64,000 nt of DNA from Mortierella sp. BCC40632 (GCA_011634665.1 WAEK01000018.1:57501-121500), one strand, 5' to 3'. Counted from the first letter of the stretch, positions 1 through 12,943 are shown. Program-made: numbers and translations. Notes: generated by a model from the sequence alone, not told the origin.

Positions 1-184
1 GGAAGAGGTGGATATTGCCCTCAATAACCTGTCGGTGGTTCAGGTGTTTGAGGACAAGGATACTCGGTTTGAGAACCCGACACCGTTGTTGGTCATGGCA
101 TTTGATTTTGAACGAGGACAGGGGGATATTGAGACGTATTTCATTGCGGATGGATCTGATATGCTCGAGTCCCTTGTCTGTTGA
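1..184 (+). CDS. 3' end of an unrecognised gene (partial)
   Basis: An open frame enters from the left edge at base 2 and stops with TGA at 182-184, giving about 60 C-terminal residues. The composition is ordinary for a folded protein (acidic, with motifs such as VQVFEDKDTRFENP and LLVMAFDFERG) and the stop is followed at once by T-rich, GA-repeat intergenic DNA, which fits a real 3' end. I do not recognise the family. The 5' part lies outside the window, so neither length nor function can be judged. Confidence 0.6.
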   Translation, partial: EEVDIALNNLSVVQVFEDKDTRFENPTPLLVMAFDFERGQGDIETYFIADGSDMLESLVC

Positions 185-347
185 TAGAGTCATCTTTTTC
201 TCTCTCTTCTTTTTTCTTTTTCTTTTCATTAACTCATTCATTCATTTTTTTTTTCCATCTTTTCTATTCACACTCGTTCTCGTATTTCTTTCTTTCTTTT
301 TTTTTTTTTTTTTACCTTGAATATCTGCTTCTTGTTTTGTCCCTCTC

Positions 348-379
<32 letters not shown>

Positions 380-680
380 GGAGAAGCACGATTTTGTATG
401 GAGAAGCACGATATATAATTGTCAAAGAGCCCCCATGCATACAAGGGTTGCCCCCTCCCCTCCCCACCCTCATTTTTTTTTTTTTATTATTATTTTATTT
501 TCTTTTTTAATCTCTCTCTCTTTCTCTCTCTTTCTCTCTCTCCTTTATTTGTTGATTGCTGTCCAACTACGCTACAATATACCAAAATACAGATTGACAT
601 TGGATGATCTAGACTTGGATGATCTCTCATCTCATTCTTTAACACTATTCATGAAAATTGAAAAATTGAGTGTATACCGA

Positions 681-726
<46 letters not shown>

Positions 727-824
727 GAAAGAAAGAAAGAAAAGAATGTGTTTAATACTTTACATAACCAATGGTAGATATTTTTTCTTCTTCTTCTTCC
801 TTCTCTCAGCTTCTTCCTCATCCC
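185..824. other. Intergenic, convergent 3' ends
   Basis: Lies between two genes that end toward each other. It holds a T tract at 352-379, a CT-rich stretch near 511-543 and a GA/GAAA microsatellite at about 683-742. Small open frames here are made of these repeats. I see no gene. Confidence 0.7.
683..742. repeat. (GA)n/(GAAA)n microsatellite
   Basis: Uninterrupted GA dinucleotides grading into GAAA units in the convergent intergenic region. Confidence 0.9.
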
Positions 825-2654
825 TCATACATCCAGCTCCATCTCCTTGAGAATAGTCGAACATTGCAAAACCTGATGCTGCTCTCCTAACCGACTGGGC
901 TTCTTGGCTCTCGGAAATCGAACCACATAATCCAATCCATCCCCTTCAGGATGCCATCCATGAGGCACAGTCGTAAATCCAAGGTTCATGATCGGATGAG
1001 ACAACCCCCCAGTCCCCATCATCGACATCATCGACATCATCGATACCGCCCCTGCGGGCTTTGTACCCACCGTGTTAAAGGCGGGTGAATGCCCTGTACT
1101 GTTGTTCAAGTGACAGTGGCTACTGTGACCATGATAACAAGGTCCCGTTGTCCTACCCTTCCCCGTGTTCGTAACATTCTGACCATTGGTACCACCACTC
1201 ACGCCTTGGGACGACTTTCTCCGGTTACTCAAAGACATGTCTGATTTGGACCCGAAACGTGACCGGAGGGAGAATCCTCGACCTGAGAGATGCCCTTTTT
1301 TGTCCGGTGGAGTCTGATGACAGGTACACAGAATTTCGTCCGCACCTGGAGAACCCGTGTGGCCAGCACCTGGGAGGTGGTTCAGTCCTGTGGCAGTGGA
1401 GAAACTCAAAGGTCCTTGTTGAAGAAGCACTGGTGAAGAGCTAGAATGGTGCAACTGGGGTTCAGACCCAGAAGGTCTCATCCCCCCTGAGCTAGTGCCT
1501 GACCCAGATGGTAACAAGGGTATAGAGGTCTGGGCAATGGAGATGCTAGGGGTGGTTGAAGACAATGTAGTCAAGTTCGTATTTGTTTCACCAGATTCTA
1601 TCGGTATCATTGACGAAGCCTGTCCGGTGGCTGAAAGGTTCTCAGATCTCCCAAAGATAGGGTTCTCTGATGGTACTACTTGCTCAATTTGTTGTGATTG
1701 TGAATGAATAGCCTGGGTCCCTCCGCCTACCTCCTCCTGTTCCTCAGACATGGCATGCTCACGATCGTAGTCTTCCCGAACATATCTCCACCACCGCCTC
1801 ATCCGCTTGAAGGGCTCCTCGAGTCTCATAGCATTCGTCAGACCGTGGAAAGAGGACTGTCGAAGATTCATGCCAGTATTTGATGAGGATGAGCCTGTAT
1901 TTCTGGATCCAGGCCCTGTTGCGGACCCTGTCCAGTGCAGATTCGAGGTTCGTCGGCCGAGCCCAGCGGGATCCTCCGCTGTCTCCTCCATTCCAGTGAC
2001 TGTGGTTGTAGGTTGAGTGGGGGCAGGGTGGATGGCCACGGTTCCATGTGTCATCCCGTCAACTTCTTGTAGAGCTCGGATCAGATGAGGTGCTGGGAGT
2101 AATGGGCGGGCCCGGATATCATTATAGATGTTCTTTTGGGAATAAAGAGAGATACAAAGGGAAAAAAAGAGAGAAACGGAGTAAAGATGAGTAAGTCGTA
2201 TCAATGATAGCATCATAGATATCACCCTGCCACATGCTAACACTACAACATCAGATGTGATTTTTTTTTATTGTTATCTAGACTTCTTACCTTGAGAACT
2301 TTCTTGTCAAAGTACTCTTTCGGGTACCCTCCTCCCTCGGATTGAAGGAGTCTCACAAAGTAACTACAGGTGACCTTTGGTCGTGCTCTAGGATTCCTGA
2401 ATTCTTGATCAATAAAGAGAAACGTCCAAAAGAGATGGTAGAGCATATCGGGAGCATTTTCGGGAGCAAAGACTTCCTTGGTTTCTGGGTTCGATAAATA
2501 ATAGAGCTCAGAGAGATTGCAGACAAGTCGATCAAAGACCGTCATGGACATGAATGGAAAAGTGTCGGAGGCAAATCTCGCTCTAGAGATTGAAGGTTGC
2601 ACAGGGTAGGACAAGGTTGAGAACGCGTCAATAAACGTCTCTATCCATCTCTCA

Positions 2655-2689
<35 letters not shown>

Positions 2690-4325
2690 TTGATCCGTGA
2701 CCAGCTCATTGTTATTGTTTTTTTCTTTCTTTCTCGTCCATACACAAAACATTGTGCAATACCTCACCAGAGACGAAGCATTAGCATTACCTGATGGCAT
2801 GAACAAGCCCGTGACCGTTAAAAGGCATGTCCTGAATGATCCGTCCCAATTCCAGTCGCGCAGGCCCATGCCAGTGAGCTGACACAAGACTACAATTCAA
2901 GACACTCTTGCGATCCATCAGATTCCGAAAGATCAGAGACAGGATCTCAACTGCAAGCGTTGATGCAATACTACTCTCCTTCTTCTTTTTGGTCCTTGAA
3001 CTCGCGGTCATGGTCGATACTGATGCGGTCTCGGTGCCGCGAGAACTGAACCCCGTCTCTCGACTGCTGCCATGTCCACCGGCTCTCTCCGTCGCCTGGT
3101 ATCTATGCTGACTCAATGCAACGGCGCTGTTTAGTAGGAACTTGGCCGACTTTTTGGCGGCAAGCAGCGGTCGTGAATGCAGCGGGCTGTCCTTGTCCTT
3201 TTCATTGTCCTTGCCCTTGTCCATCCCTAGCTCGGTAGCTGTAGTCTCCGTGTCGGCCTTTTCCTTGTTCATATCTGTAGTGCTCCTTGACTCCTGCCTT
3301 GTCGAAGGTGAGAAGAATGGCGAGGTCTGGGTCTCGGTCGAGAGTGTGGGAATGCAGGGTGATGAAAGCGAACCCCGTCGCGACCGGGTCAACGGCAAGG
3401 AGCGAAGAATGGACGGAAACTGGATCCGCTTCTGTGTTGGTGTCTGTACCGGCGTTGACGGTTGACCCGTGGTGACTCGACTGCACCCTGTTGTTGGCTT
3501 TGCTGTAAGGTGACCTTCGCAGGCATTGCTCCTTGGCTCCTGGAACGGTAGCGGCTGAGAACCGTGTAGCACCCTTGAGTTTATCGGTTTATCCGCCGTA
3601 CAGGATGCTCTGTGTAGCATCGTCATGTCCACTTGATCTTTCTCAGTAGCCTGGGCCTGGGCCAATAATGGCACTGAGGGGCTCTGGCTATGGCGAGTTT
3701 CGGGTGGTGCTCGACCCAGGGGGATCGGTGCTTCCGAGAGAGCCAATTGAGAAGGCGGCTTGGATTGTTTCGTTATTGTGGATAGACATTGCGCATTCTG
3801 CGCTGTCCTCTCTGTGCTCTCTGTGTTGCGAAAATAGTTGTCCATGGAGCTGCCGCCAAGGCTATTGCTTCCCTGGGCCATGGTACAGCTGCTTGCACTC
3901 GCATCTGTAAGCTCTGGAGGTTGGACTTTTGCTGTGTTCTTAATAGTGCTGTCCTTTTGACTGTGATCCTCGCGGTAAGCGGAGCCCGTGCGACCGCTGT
4001 TGTCCGTTGTTAAAGTTGAATAAGGTTGAGTGTGCGCCAATGCCAACAAAGATGCGGGCGTATCGTCCTTGCTTTGTTGTGGTAGGACAGTTGTCCTGTC
4101 CATGGTCGCATGAACAGCAGGCGAGGACAGAGAAAGAGATGAAGACGAGGAGGCGGAGATGGACAAGACCGCAGGGTCGCCGCAGGAGGCCGTGGCGGGA
4201 AGTAACAGGGGAGGTGAGCAGGCAGCGGAGGATGCTGCAGAGGAAGGACACGAGAGCGCGGGCTCACAGTAGCCAGGATCGTCGCGGAGCGCCAGCGCGG
4301 CCGCCGAAGGCTCTGTGCGGACCAT
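825..4325 (-). CDS. F-box protein with Sec7-like C-terminal half (FBXO8-like architecture)
   Basis: Three exons on the minus strand: 4325-2791, about 2654-2291 and 2132-825; 1068 residues, all phases matching. The first ~430 residues are S/T/P-rich and probably disordered. An F-box follows near the end of exon 1 (LAVEILSLIFRNLMDRKS, then NCSLVSAHWH), the motif that binds Skp1 in SCF ubiquitin ligases. Exons 2-3 encode a segment resembling the second half of a Sec7 domain: FLFIDQEFRNPRARPK, then GGYPKEYF and NIYNDIRARPLLP, which parallels the NP-x-V-K and LPEEL...LYDSI blocks of Arf exchange factors. The FRLPGE loop with the catalytic glutamate is not visible, so exchange activity is doubtful. 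The C-terminal ~350 residues are low complexity. The start is the first methionine after the GA/CA repeat-coded stretch (MVRTEPS). The F-box is secure; Sec7 is inference by motif. Human FBXO8 has the same F-box plus Sec7 order. Confidence 0.75.
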
Positions 4326-5384
4326 TGTCGCGCCAGGGTCTACTTTGTCGGGCAGGGGGGGATGAGCCAGATGGAGAGAAAGAAGAGAAGACGAAAGAAT
4401 GAGAATGCGAATGAGGCAGAGAATAAGAGGTGAGAGAGAGAGCGAGCGAGCGAGTGAGTGAGTGAGTGAAAGCAAATGTGAGAGAGGATGAGCAGGACAA
4501 AGAAGAGGAGGAGAAGGAGAGAGAGTATGTTTGTGTGTGTGGGGTAAAGAAAGAGAGACTGAGAGAGAGAGAGAGAGAGAGAGAAAAAAAAAGAGAGACA
4601 GAGAGAACGAGCCAGAATGACAACGATGGCATGATGGCCCAGAGGCACCAAAAAAAAAGTCGATGATGTGACGGCCGCACGGAGGCTGGTGCAGCTGTGA
4701 CATCGGAAGCCCGGACTCGAATACGATGCACACACACACGCACGCACGCACGCACACACACATACACACCAGATGGACGGGAGTGATCAACCCCATCCAC
4801 CCCCATCCTCATCATCACCATCTCATATGTCTAGCCCACCACAGCCCTTGGCCTGATCAAGGCTAAAAAGGTCATACAGCATAACAGCAAGACCAAAGAC
4901 CAGACCCTGTCTGTCTGTGACCACGCGCACATGGCACACCCTGCTCTCTTTCTTTCTTTTCTCTCTCTTACTATCTCTCTTTGTCTGTCGGGGATGGAGT
5001 GCAGGACACATACGCATTTACGCGAATCGCGTTGGATACATGCGCAAGTCAGACGGCCTGGTGTGGTTCCATCGCGCGACCGAGGCCTGGAGGGAAAAAA
5101 AAAAAAAAAGGCTCTAGTTGGACGCGTTGCCCAGCCTGCCTGACCATGTTCAACGCCTAAACCTTGTCACAACTCTGACACTGCCGCTCGGCTTTCCGTT
5201 TTTTTTTTTTTTTTTTTTTTTTTCCTTTCCTTTCGGTTGGTTGGTCAATCTTTGCATCTCACTGCCAGGGTCTATTATTATTCTCATCGTTCTATTTTTT
5301 TTTTTTTTTTTTTTTTGAAACAAACCATTTCACGTTCATCAACAGCGTTCATCTCCTCTTGTTCCTGGACTCATTCTGTCAGCT
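4326..5384. other. Divergent intergenic region
   Basis: Separates the F-box gene (-) from the FAM210-type gene (+) and must hold both promoters. It contains GA repeats (4435-4600), a CA/GCAC repeat (4730-4765) and T tracts at about 5200-5223 and 5296-5316, close to the start of the + gene. No gene seen; frames here are repeat-coded. Confidence 0.6.
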
Positions 5385-5965
5385 ATGACTGCGCAGCTCT
5401 TCATCTTGTCGAGGTCATCTCCACTTCGGACTCTTCTAATGACAAAGTCATCCAGAGCAGTTCCTCTTCCTGTGCAGCCTTGCTCGCTGTTCAGGACTAT
5501 CAGGACACCAGTCAACAACCGCCGTTACTCTGGTCCAGCATCCCACAACAACAGTACCAGTACCAGCACCAGCACCAGCACCAGCAGTGGAAATGCAACT
5601 ACTACTGCTGCCGCCACCACCACCACATCAACAACAGCTACAGCTGCAGCAACAGCGTCAGCTCCGCCACGACAGAGCAAGTTTCGACAGTATGCAGAGC
5701 AGTTCAAGAACAAGCCCGCGAGCCACCTGATCTCGTTTGGGATCCTGCACGAGATTACAGCCGTCGTGCCACTTCCGATCATTTACGTGCTTCTCGTCGA
5801 GACCGGGATCCAGATCCCATTCCCAGAACAGGCCATAGAGGAGGGCAACCGGTTCGTAGCTCGGGTAGCCAAGTATTACGGGTGGAACCTTGAGGGTGCG
5901 GAAGGTGCACGGGTTATGCTTAACATGGCCACAAGTTATGCGGTTGTCAAGGTATTTAGCATATG

Positions 5966-6000
<35 letters not shown>

Positions 6001-6206
6001 GATCTTTTCTCTCTCTCTTCTCTTCCCCTGATAGAAGCTGACTGATGGCCTACTCTGATTTCTTTATACTTTCATCCCTTCTCTGTGACTACTCCTATTA
6101 GGCCCTGATGCCGCTGCGACTCATGCTGTGTGCTTGGATGACGCCCTGGACGGCGACTAGGGTCATATCGCCAATAATGAATTCGTGGAAGCGGTTTAGG
6201 AAGTAA
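5385..6206 (+). CDS. FAM210/DUF1279-family mitochondrial membrane protein
   Basis: Two exons, 5385-5951 and 6102-6206, joined in phase 0; 223 residues. The N-terminus is rich in R, S and T without acidic residues (LRTLLMTKSSRAV), as expected of a mitochondrial presequence. A T/S/A-rich linker coded by ACC/AGC repeats follows. The conserved core starts at KFRQYAEQFKNKPASHL and runs through the hydrophobic helix ITAVVPLPIIYVLLVETG to the end: the DUF1279 signature of FAM210A/B and fungal mitochondrial relatives. Exon 2 supplies the second hydrophobic segment (MPLRLMLCAWMTPWTATRV) and a basic tail ending FRK. The intron contains a long T run (about 5970-5998) right after the donor. Family members act in the inner mitochondrial membrane and are linked to mitochondrial translation; the exact role here is unknown. 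Confidence 0.85.
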
Positions 6207-7163
6207 CTCTCTTTTTGTATAGAACAGAAACAAGAAAAAATGAAAAATGAAAAAAAAAGAGTATGTGTCCAACTAAACAAAAAAGTGTTTCTCAAGGGGC
6301 ATGGGAGGTGGGGGAACAGAGTCATCCCGATATCAACTGTGGACCCTAACGAGAGCCAGCTTAGACATTCTCCGACGCATTCATTCTTTGGGTGACGACA
6401 ATGAGAAAAAGGGGAGAAGGAGGAGGAGGAGAGAAAACGGATGGCACAAGCAAAAAAAAAAAAATAGATACCTTTTGTCGGACTACTTGTACAATACAAA
6501 TGACTGACTACCACCTAGGACGTGTGTGGATGGACTAGAGACGGACAAAGAGAGACAGAGTCTAGGCTGAAAGCCGAAAGAGGCCAGACAGGGAACATGG
6601 GATCTGTAGTAGTGTAGACCTTGGTCGACCAAAAATCGACCTGCGAGGCTCTAGGAGTACCCTGTGGCAACCACCATGCAAGTGGGTAAAGGAAAAAAAA
6701 AAAAAAAAAAAAAAGAGCGAACGAGGGAACTACAGCCAGCCAACCAACCAACCTTCCTTCCTACCCGAGAATAGAGTCTCTCTTGCCGTGCGACTTGTCC
6801 GTCTCCTATCCCGCGCCAGGTCCAATAACAAGCAGCCAAAGGAAGAAAGGAAAGGGGGGGAGAGAGAAAGGGGGGCAAAGATTCAGCTCATCTATCTACT
6901 CTCTTTTTCATCTCATCTCTCACACTCTTTTCTTTTCTCTCTTCATCTCTTTTTCTCTTTCTTTCTTTCTCTCTCTCTCTCTCTCTCTTCATCCTTTTCT
7001 CATCCCAGTCGCAGTTTCCACACCAGACCTAAGCAGGGACCAACCTCCAGGATTCTCTCTTTGTCGACCTTTGCTTCATCTCTAGCTCTCATTTTTCTCT
7101 TTCGCTCTCACTCTCCTCCTTCCATCCAGCCTTCTCTGTTGTCAAGGACAAGAACCTTTCAAG
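6207..7163. other. Intergenic, 3' of FAM210-type gene and 5' of MFSD5-type gene
   Basis: Tandem + genes flank it. Purine-rich at first (GAGG and A runs), with an A tract at about 6690-6714, then a strongly pyrimidine-rich block (about 6895-7000) typical of leaders in this window. No gene seen. Confidence 0.6.
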
Positions 7164-9007
7164 ATGCTGTCCACCTCGGGAGACTCTTTCTCCAAGTTCA
7201 GGAACAACTACCTGGCTGTCTACTTGACCGTGATGAGTACGAAATCTCTCCATCTGTGCATTGCCCAAGCTTCCTGAAAAAAGATTCATCCTTCTTTTTT
7301 TTTTTTTTTTTTTTTTTTGCTCGCTCTGGAACCCCATCTCTCTTTCTCATCTCTTCCATCTGTCTTCTCTCTGAATGACTACTAGTGAGCGACTGGCTTC
7401 AAGGACCATACTTGTACAAGCTCTATGAGTCCTATCACTTTGAGATGTATGACATTGCTGTTCTCTTTATCATTGGTTTTGTCAGCAGTGCTGTCTTTGG
7501 TACCTTGGTTGCCAATACCGCCGATGTCTGGTAAGTCTATTCTGCGGCGCCTTGACACGCCCCTGCACGCTGGGAAGAGCGGAGCGGAGAGGGAGCTCTT
7601 TTTTGATTTTCTTTATTTTTTTATTTTTTATTTTTTTTATATATATATATATATTGTTTATATTTCCATTGTTTAATCGATCAATGCGATTAACTCCTTC
7701 CTATCCCATGGCTTTTCAACGGTTGGTTTGAACTGGTAGGGGTCGCAAGCGTATGGCCTTGTTGTTCTGCTTCACTTCTTCGACTGCCAGCTTGATCCGT
7801 CTCTCCAACAACTACCATTACCTTATTCTCAGCCATCTGTTGAGTGGATTGAGCACTGCACTCCTCTACTGTGTCTTTGAGGCCTGGTATATCTCTCAGC
7901 ACCAGCGTAAAGGTAAAAAAAAAAAAAAAAAAAAAAGGCTCTTTCTTCTCAGAGATGCAAGTTTGGCGACACAACTGGCTAAAAAAAATCGTGTGTGTTC
8001 TATTCCTAATTGGGTTTTCCTTACTAGGCTTTGCTCCAGCGTTGATTGGTGCAACATTCAGCACGGCCATCTTCCTGAACGGTCTTGTTGCCATCCTTGC
8101 AGGCATTGTGGCCAACGTGGCGGTTGAATGGTCGGGCTCCCTTTCTGCACCTTTTGTCGTTTCTTCTGGCACCTTGGTCTTTGGAGGACTCTTGATCTCG
8201 AGCTCATGGGAAGAGAACTATGGCGAGAGCAAGACCAACGCTAGCGGATCGGTCCTCAAGAGCATGCTGGAGGGTCTCATTGTCCTCAAGAACGGTTCGT
8301 GTACCCTTTGTCTACTGCTTGCTATTTTTTTTTTCTCTCTCTCTTCCAAAATGAGGCGTTTGCATCATTACTCACTTTTTTTTTCATTTTATCTCCTTCT
8401 AGATACCAATATCTTGTCTCTTGGATTGGCACAGACTGTGTTCGAGTGCTGTATGTACACATTTGTCCTGCTCTACACTCCCGCCCTGGAGACCTCAATC
8501 AAGAACTCGACAGGATCGAGCACTTCCTTCCCACTCGGATACCTGTTCTCCGCCATGATGTTCAGCACAATGATCGGTTCGCTTGCCTTCAAGTTCCTCT
8601 CGAGCAATAACCTTGCAACTGACAAGCTCCTTTCCATGGCTTTGGTTGTCGCTGGAACTTCTTTCTGCCTCATCACCTTGAGCACCTTCAGCACCACCCA
8701 TACCATCATTGCGTTCATGTTGTTCGAGTTCACCACTGGCATGTATTTCCCTTCGATCGGCACATTGCGTGCACAGACGATTCCCGAGCAGAACCGAACA
8801 GGTGTGATGGCGTTCTTGCGTGTTCCCATGAACTTTGCCGTGTGCGCCATCTTGTTGCGAGTCAACACCTTGCCCGTTTCCCAGATCTTCCAGATCTGCG
8901 CACTCCTCAGCTTTGGAGGTGGATTGACGATTCTCTGGAGAGCATTGGACCCTGCGCGCCAGTCTGGATATGGCGCTGTCAAGGCTGAGGAAAGCCATGA
9001 GTTGTAA
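7164..9007 (+). CDS. MFSD5: MFSD5-type major facilitator (molybdate-anion transporter family)
   Basis: Five exons: 7164-7236, 7386-7530, 7740-7912, 8028-8294, 8403-9007; 420 residues, phases 1, 2, 1, 1. The spliced protein shows the MFSD5 landmarks in order: N-terminal RNNYLAVYLTVMMS, DWLQGPYLYKLYESY at the first loop, WGRKRMALLF (the MFS loop 2-3 motif), GLSTALLYCVFEAWY, SWEENYGES, and IAFMLFEFTTGMYFPS in the second half. About 12 hydrophobic segments are expected. Human MFSD5 is annotated as a high-affinity molybdate transporter; the fungal substrate is untested. The donor of intron 4 (GTTCGT) is weak but is the only one that keeps frame. T or A tracts sit inside introns 1, 2 and 3. The C-terminus ends ESHEL. 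Confidence 0.9.
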
Positions 9008-10125
<1,118 letters not shown>

Positions 10126-10966
10126 ATGTCCGCAGCAGCAGTTGCCTCGGCAGCACAGGCAGCCTCCCGTCCTCCCGCCCCGCCAGCCGTGGTCCCCTGC
10201 AAGTACAAGACGGGCAGGGAACTCGGCAATGGCTCGTACGCAGTCGTCAAGGGTAAATGCAACAACTTTAAAAAAAGGGGGGGGGGGGTGGGGGGGATCG
10301 CCTGGTGGGTTGAGGAGGAGGAAGCTTCCTTAGCAAAAACGTGGTTGTCTCCCACAGGGCTCCAGAAGTCAAACCTGGACCAGCAAGGCGTTCAAGGAGC
10401 GTGTCGACTGAAACTAACAAACAATATCGCGGTGGTTGTCTCTTTCTTTTCTTTTCTCCTACTCCTCTCCCCCTGATCTTTTCGTTCCTTATAGAGGCAT
10501 TCCACGTAGGTCACGCTACACAACAATTACTTGTCATTCATTCCACTTGTGCATTCTGCTTGTTTATCTACTGTTGATTATTTGAAGAGAAGAGCACTGA
10601 CCCAGTATATATTCACAACCAACTGCAATGGTCGTATGATTTGCGTATATGTTTCTCTGTCTTCTGCGTGTGGGGTGGGGTGGGGTGGGTCGATCAATCT
10701 ACTAGATCCAGACTGGAGAGCGGTTTGCAGTCAAGGTCATCAGCAAGCGATTGATGGCCGGGAAGGAGCACATGATCCGGAACGAGATTGCAGTCCTCCA
10801 ACGGATCTCACGCGGTCATGCCAATATCCTGACTATGGTCGATTTTTTTGAAACACACAACAACCGTAAGAAGAACGAACTACTGAAAGATCATAGCCTA
10901 TTTGTCGTTGACGTGTTCCCCCTTCCTCTCCTCACGTGGCAACTCGTCTAACAAACTCTCTCTCTC

Positions 10967-11001
<35 letters not shown>

Positions 11002-12943
11002 GTCTACTTGGTCATGGAGCTTGCTGAGGGTGGTGAACTATATGACCGACTTTGTCAAAAGGGCAACTATTTTGAACACGACGCCGCAAACCTTGTTCGG
11101 ACGATTTGTAGTGCAGTCTCGTATCTTCATGACATGGGAATTGTCCACAGAGGTAACAAGAGACAGCTGCAAAAACTTGACATAGTTTTTAAAATGAGAG
11201 GAGGCTTTTTTTTTTTTTTTTTTGACCATGTCCTTATTTTTTTTTTTTTTTGTTCCACACTAATATCACCAGATCTCAAGGTAAAGGGAGCACAGTAACC
11301 ACCATCATGTCGGATCATGTACCATATGTCAATCTGCACCCTTTTTTTTTTTCTTCCAGGAGAACCCTTGATCTTAACCTTTTTTCAGATCTTTTTTTTT
11401 TATTGTTTCATAATCTTAGCCTGAAAATTTGTTGTTCAAGACCAAGGAAGACGATAGCCGTCTCATGATTGCCGACTTTGGATTGTCCAAGATTGTCGAA
11501 CAGGAGGCGTTCCACATCCTAACGACCACTTGTGGAACTCCTGGCTATATGGTAACCAACATTGCCACCAAAAAGGATTACTTTGTCGTGCCCCCCTTTT
11601 TTTTCTTTCTTTCTTTCTTTCTGTCTTTCTTTCTTCAGTCTACTCTTGAGTCATACATATCAAGCTCTGGTTGTTTACCTTTTTTGTTTTATTCATTTCT
11701 CTCTATTTCTTGTCAAATAGGCTCCAGAAGTGTTCAAAAAGTCAGGACATGGAAAACCAGTAGACATGTGGGCGATAGGAGTCATCACCTACTTTTTGTT
11801 GTGTGGTTACACTCCCTTTGACCACGAGAATGCAATCGATGAGTTGAATGCTGTCTTGAAGGCCGAGTATAGCTTTGAACCTGAGGATCATTGGATCGGG
11901 ATCAGCGAGACTGGTAAAAAAAAAAAAAAAAAACGACATTCAAGGAGAACAAGAAGGAAGAGGGCGTGTGTGTATGGATTGTCGACTGGGGAGACGAGTG
12001 TGTTTGGGTTTGTTTTATGAAGAAAAAAAGAGTAAAGAGAGTGGAGGATTTGATGGGTGTCGTTTTTTTTTTTTTTTTTTGTTTTGCTTTGTTTTGTTTT
12101 CCCGTTTTTATTGCTTGCACTTGAGCCTGTCAGAATTATGAATGAAGAGAGCGCGGATCAAAATGCATAGGGTGCTGGTAAAGAGGAGGAAGGAGAGGAG
12201 GGAAAAGAAAGAAAAAGTGAAAAAGTGAGAGAGAGAGAGAGAGAGAGCAGCTCTATTTGAACAGCTTTCCGAACTAGACTAGACCGTCTCACAGTATCTT
12301 GGATTCTCTTTTTCTTTTTCCTTGTGTCCATGCATTGAAATATGCGCGTTTAATAGCCAAGTCATTTATCCGTGCCTTGTTAACAGTGGATCCAGGCAGT
12401 CGCATGACGGCTACGGAAGCACTACAACATCCTTGGCTCAATCCAAGGACATGGTCTGCTCAGCCCAATCATCAGGAACAAGACTATTGTCCCGAGTCCG
12501 AGATGGCTCAATATCCTATGCCACCTGCATCAGCACCTGCACCTGCACCACGCGATTTGGCAAATGTGGCAGGGCCGATGCCTGGTTCACTTGGAGCTGA
12601 GCCCTACGGCTCGGCAACCTCAACGATGAGCACAGCCGAGCAGCATGAGCGGTGGCAACAACAGCAGTTCCTGCAGAATCAACAACAGCAAGCACAGCAA
12701 TATCAACAACAGCAACAACAACAACAACAACAACAACAGTCCGGATCTTATTCTCAAGAGATGGATGCTACGGGAGGAAAGGATTTGTTGCCATCTGTGA
12801 GAGCACGGATCAAGGCCCGTAACCGATTCCGAAATGCGGTCAATGCAGTCCGGGCAGCAAACAAGATTAGAGAGTTGGGGGCCATGGTACATGTTGAGGA
12901 GGTGTCCCATGTTTTACATCACGAGGACGTCGAGATGGAATAA
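10126..12943 (+). CDS. Ca2+/calmodulin-dependent-type Ser/Thr protein kinase
   Basis: Eight exons: 10126-10252, 10495-10505, 10706-10865, 11003-11152, 11273-11280, 11420-11551, 11721-11913, 12357-12943; 455 residues with all phases consistent. Kinase motifs in order: GNGSYAVVK (glycine loop), FAVKVISK (ATP lysine), [29 protein letters not shown] (catalytic loop, aspartate ~150), IADFGLSK (DFG), [31 protein letters not shown], and PWLN at the end of the domain. This is the CAMK group, near fungal CMK kinases. The C-terminal third has a run of about 12 glutamines after QQYQ and then a basic segment ([22 protein letters not shown]) where an autoinhibitory/calmodulin-binding helix would be expected. 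Exons 2 (11 nt) and 5 (8 nt) are microexons; exon 5 supplies DLK of the catalytic loop. Start: first methionine ahead of the A/P-rich N-terminus. Confidence 0.9.
10277..10296 (+). other. G-run (G12-T-G7), potential G-quadruplex in intron 1
   Basis: Twelve Gs, one T and seven Gs, 24 nt after the 5' splice site of intron 1 of the CaMK gene. It can supply four G-tracts of three or more. Confidence 0.8.
10672..10689 (+). other. G4T repeat, canonical G-quadruplex motif in intron 2
   Basis: Three GGGGT units followed by GGG, ending about 17 nt before exon 3 of the CaMK gene. It matches the standard G3+N1-7 quadruplex pattern. Confidence 0.85.
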
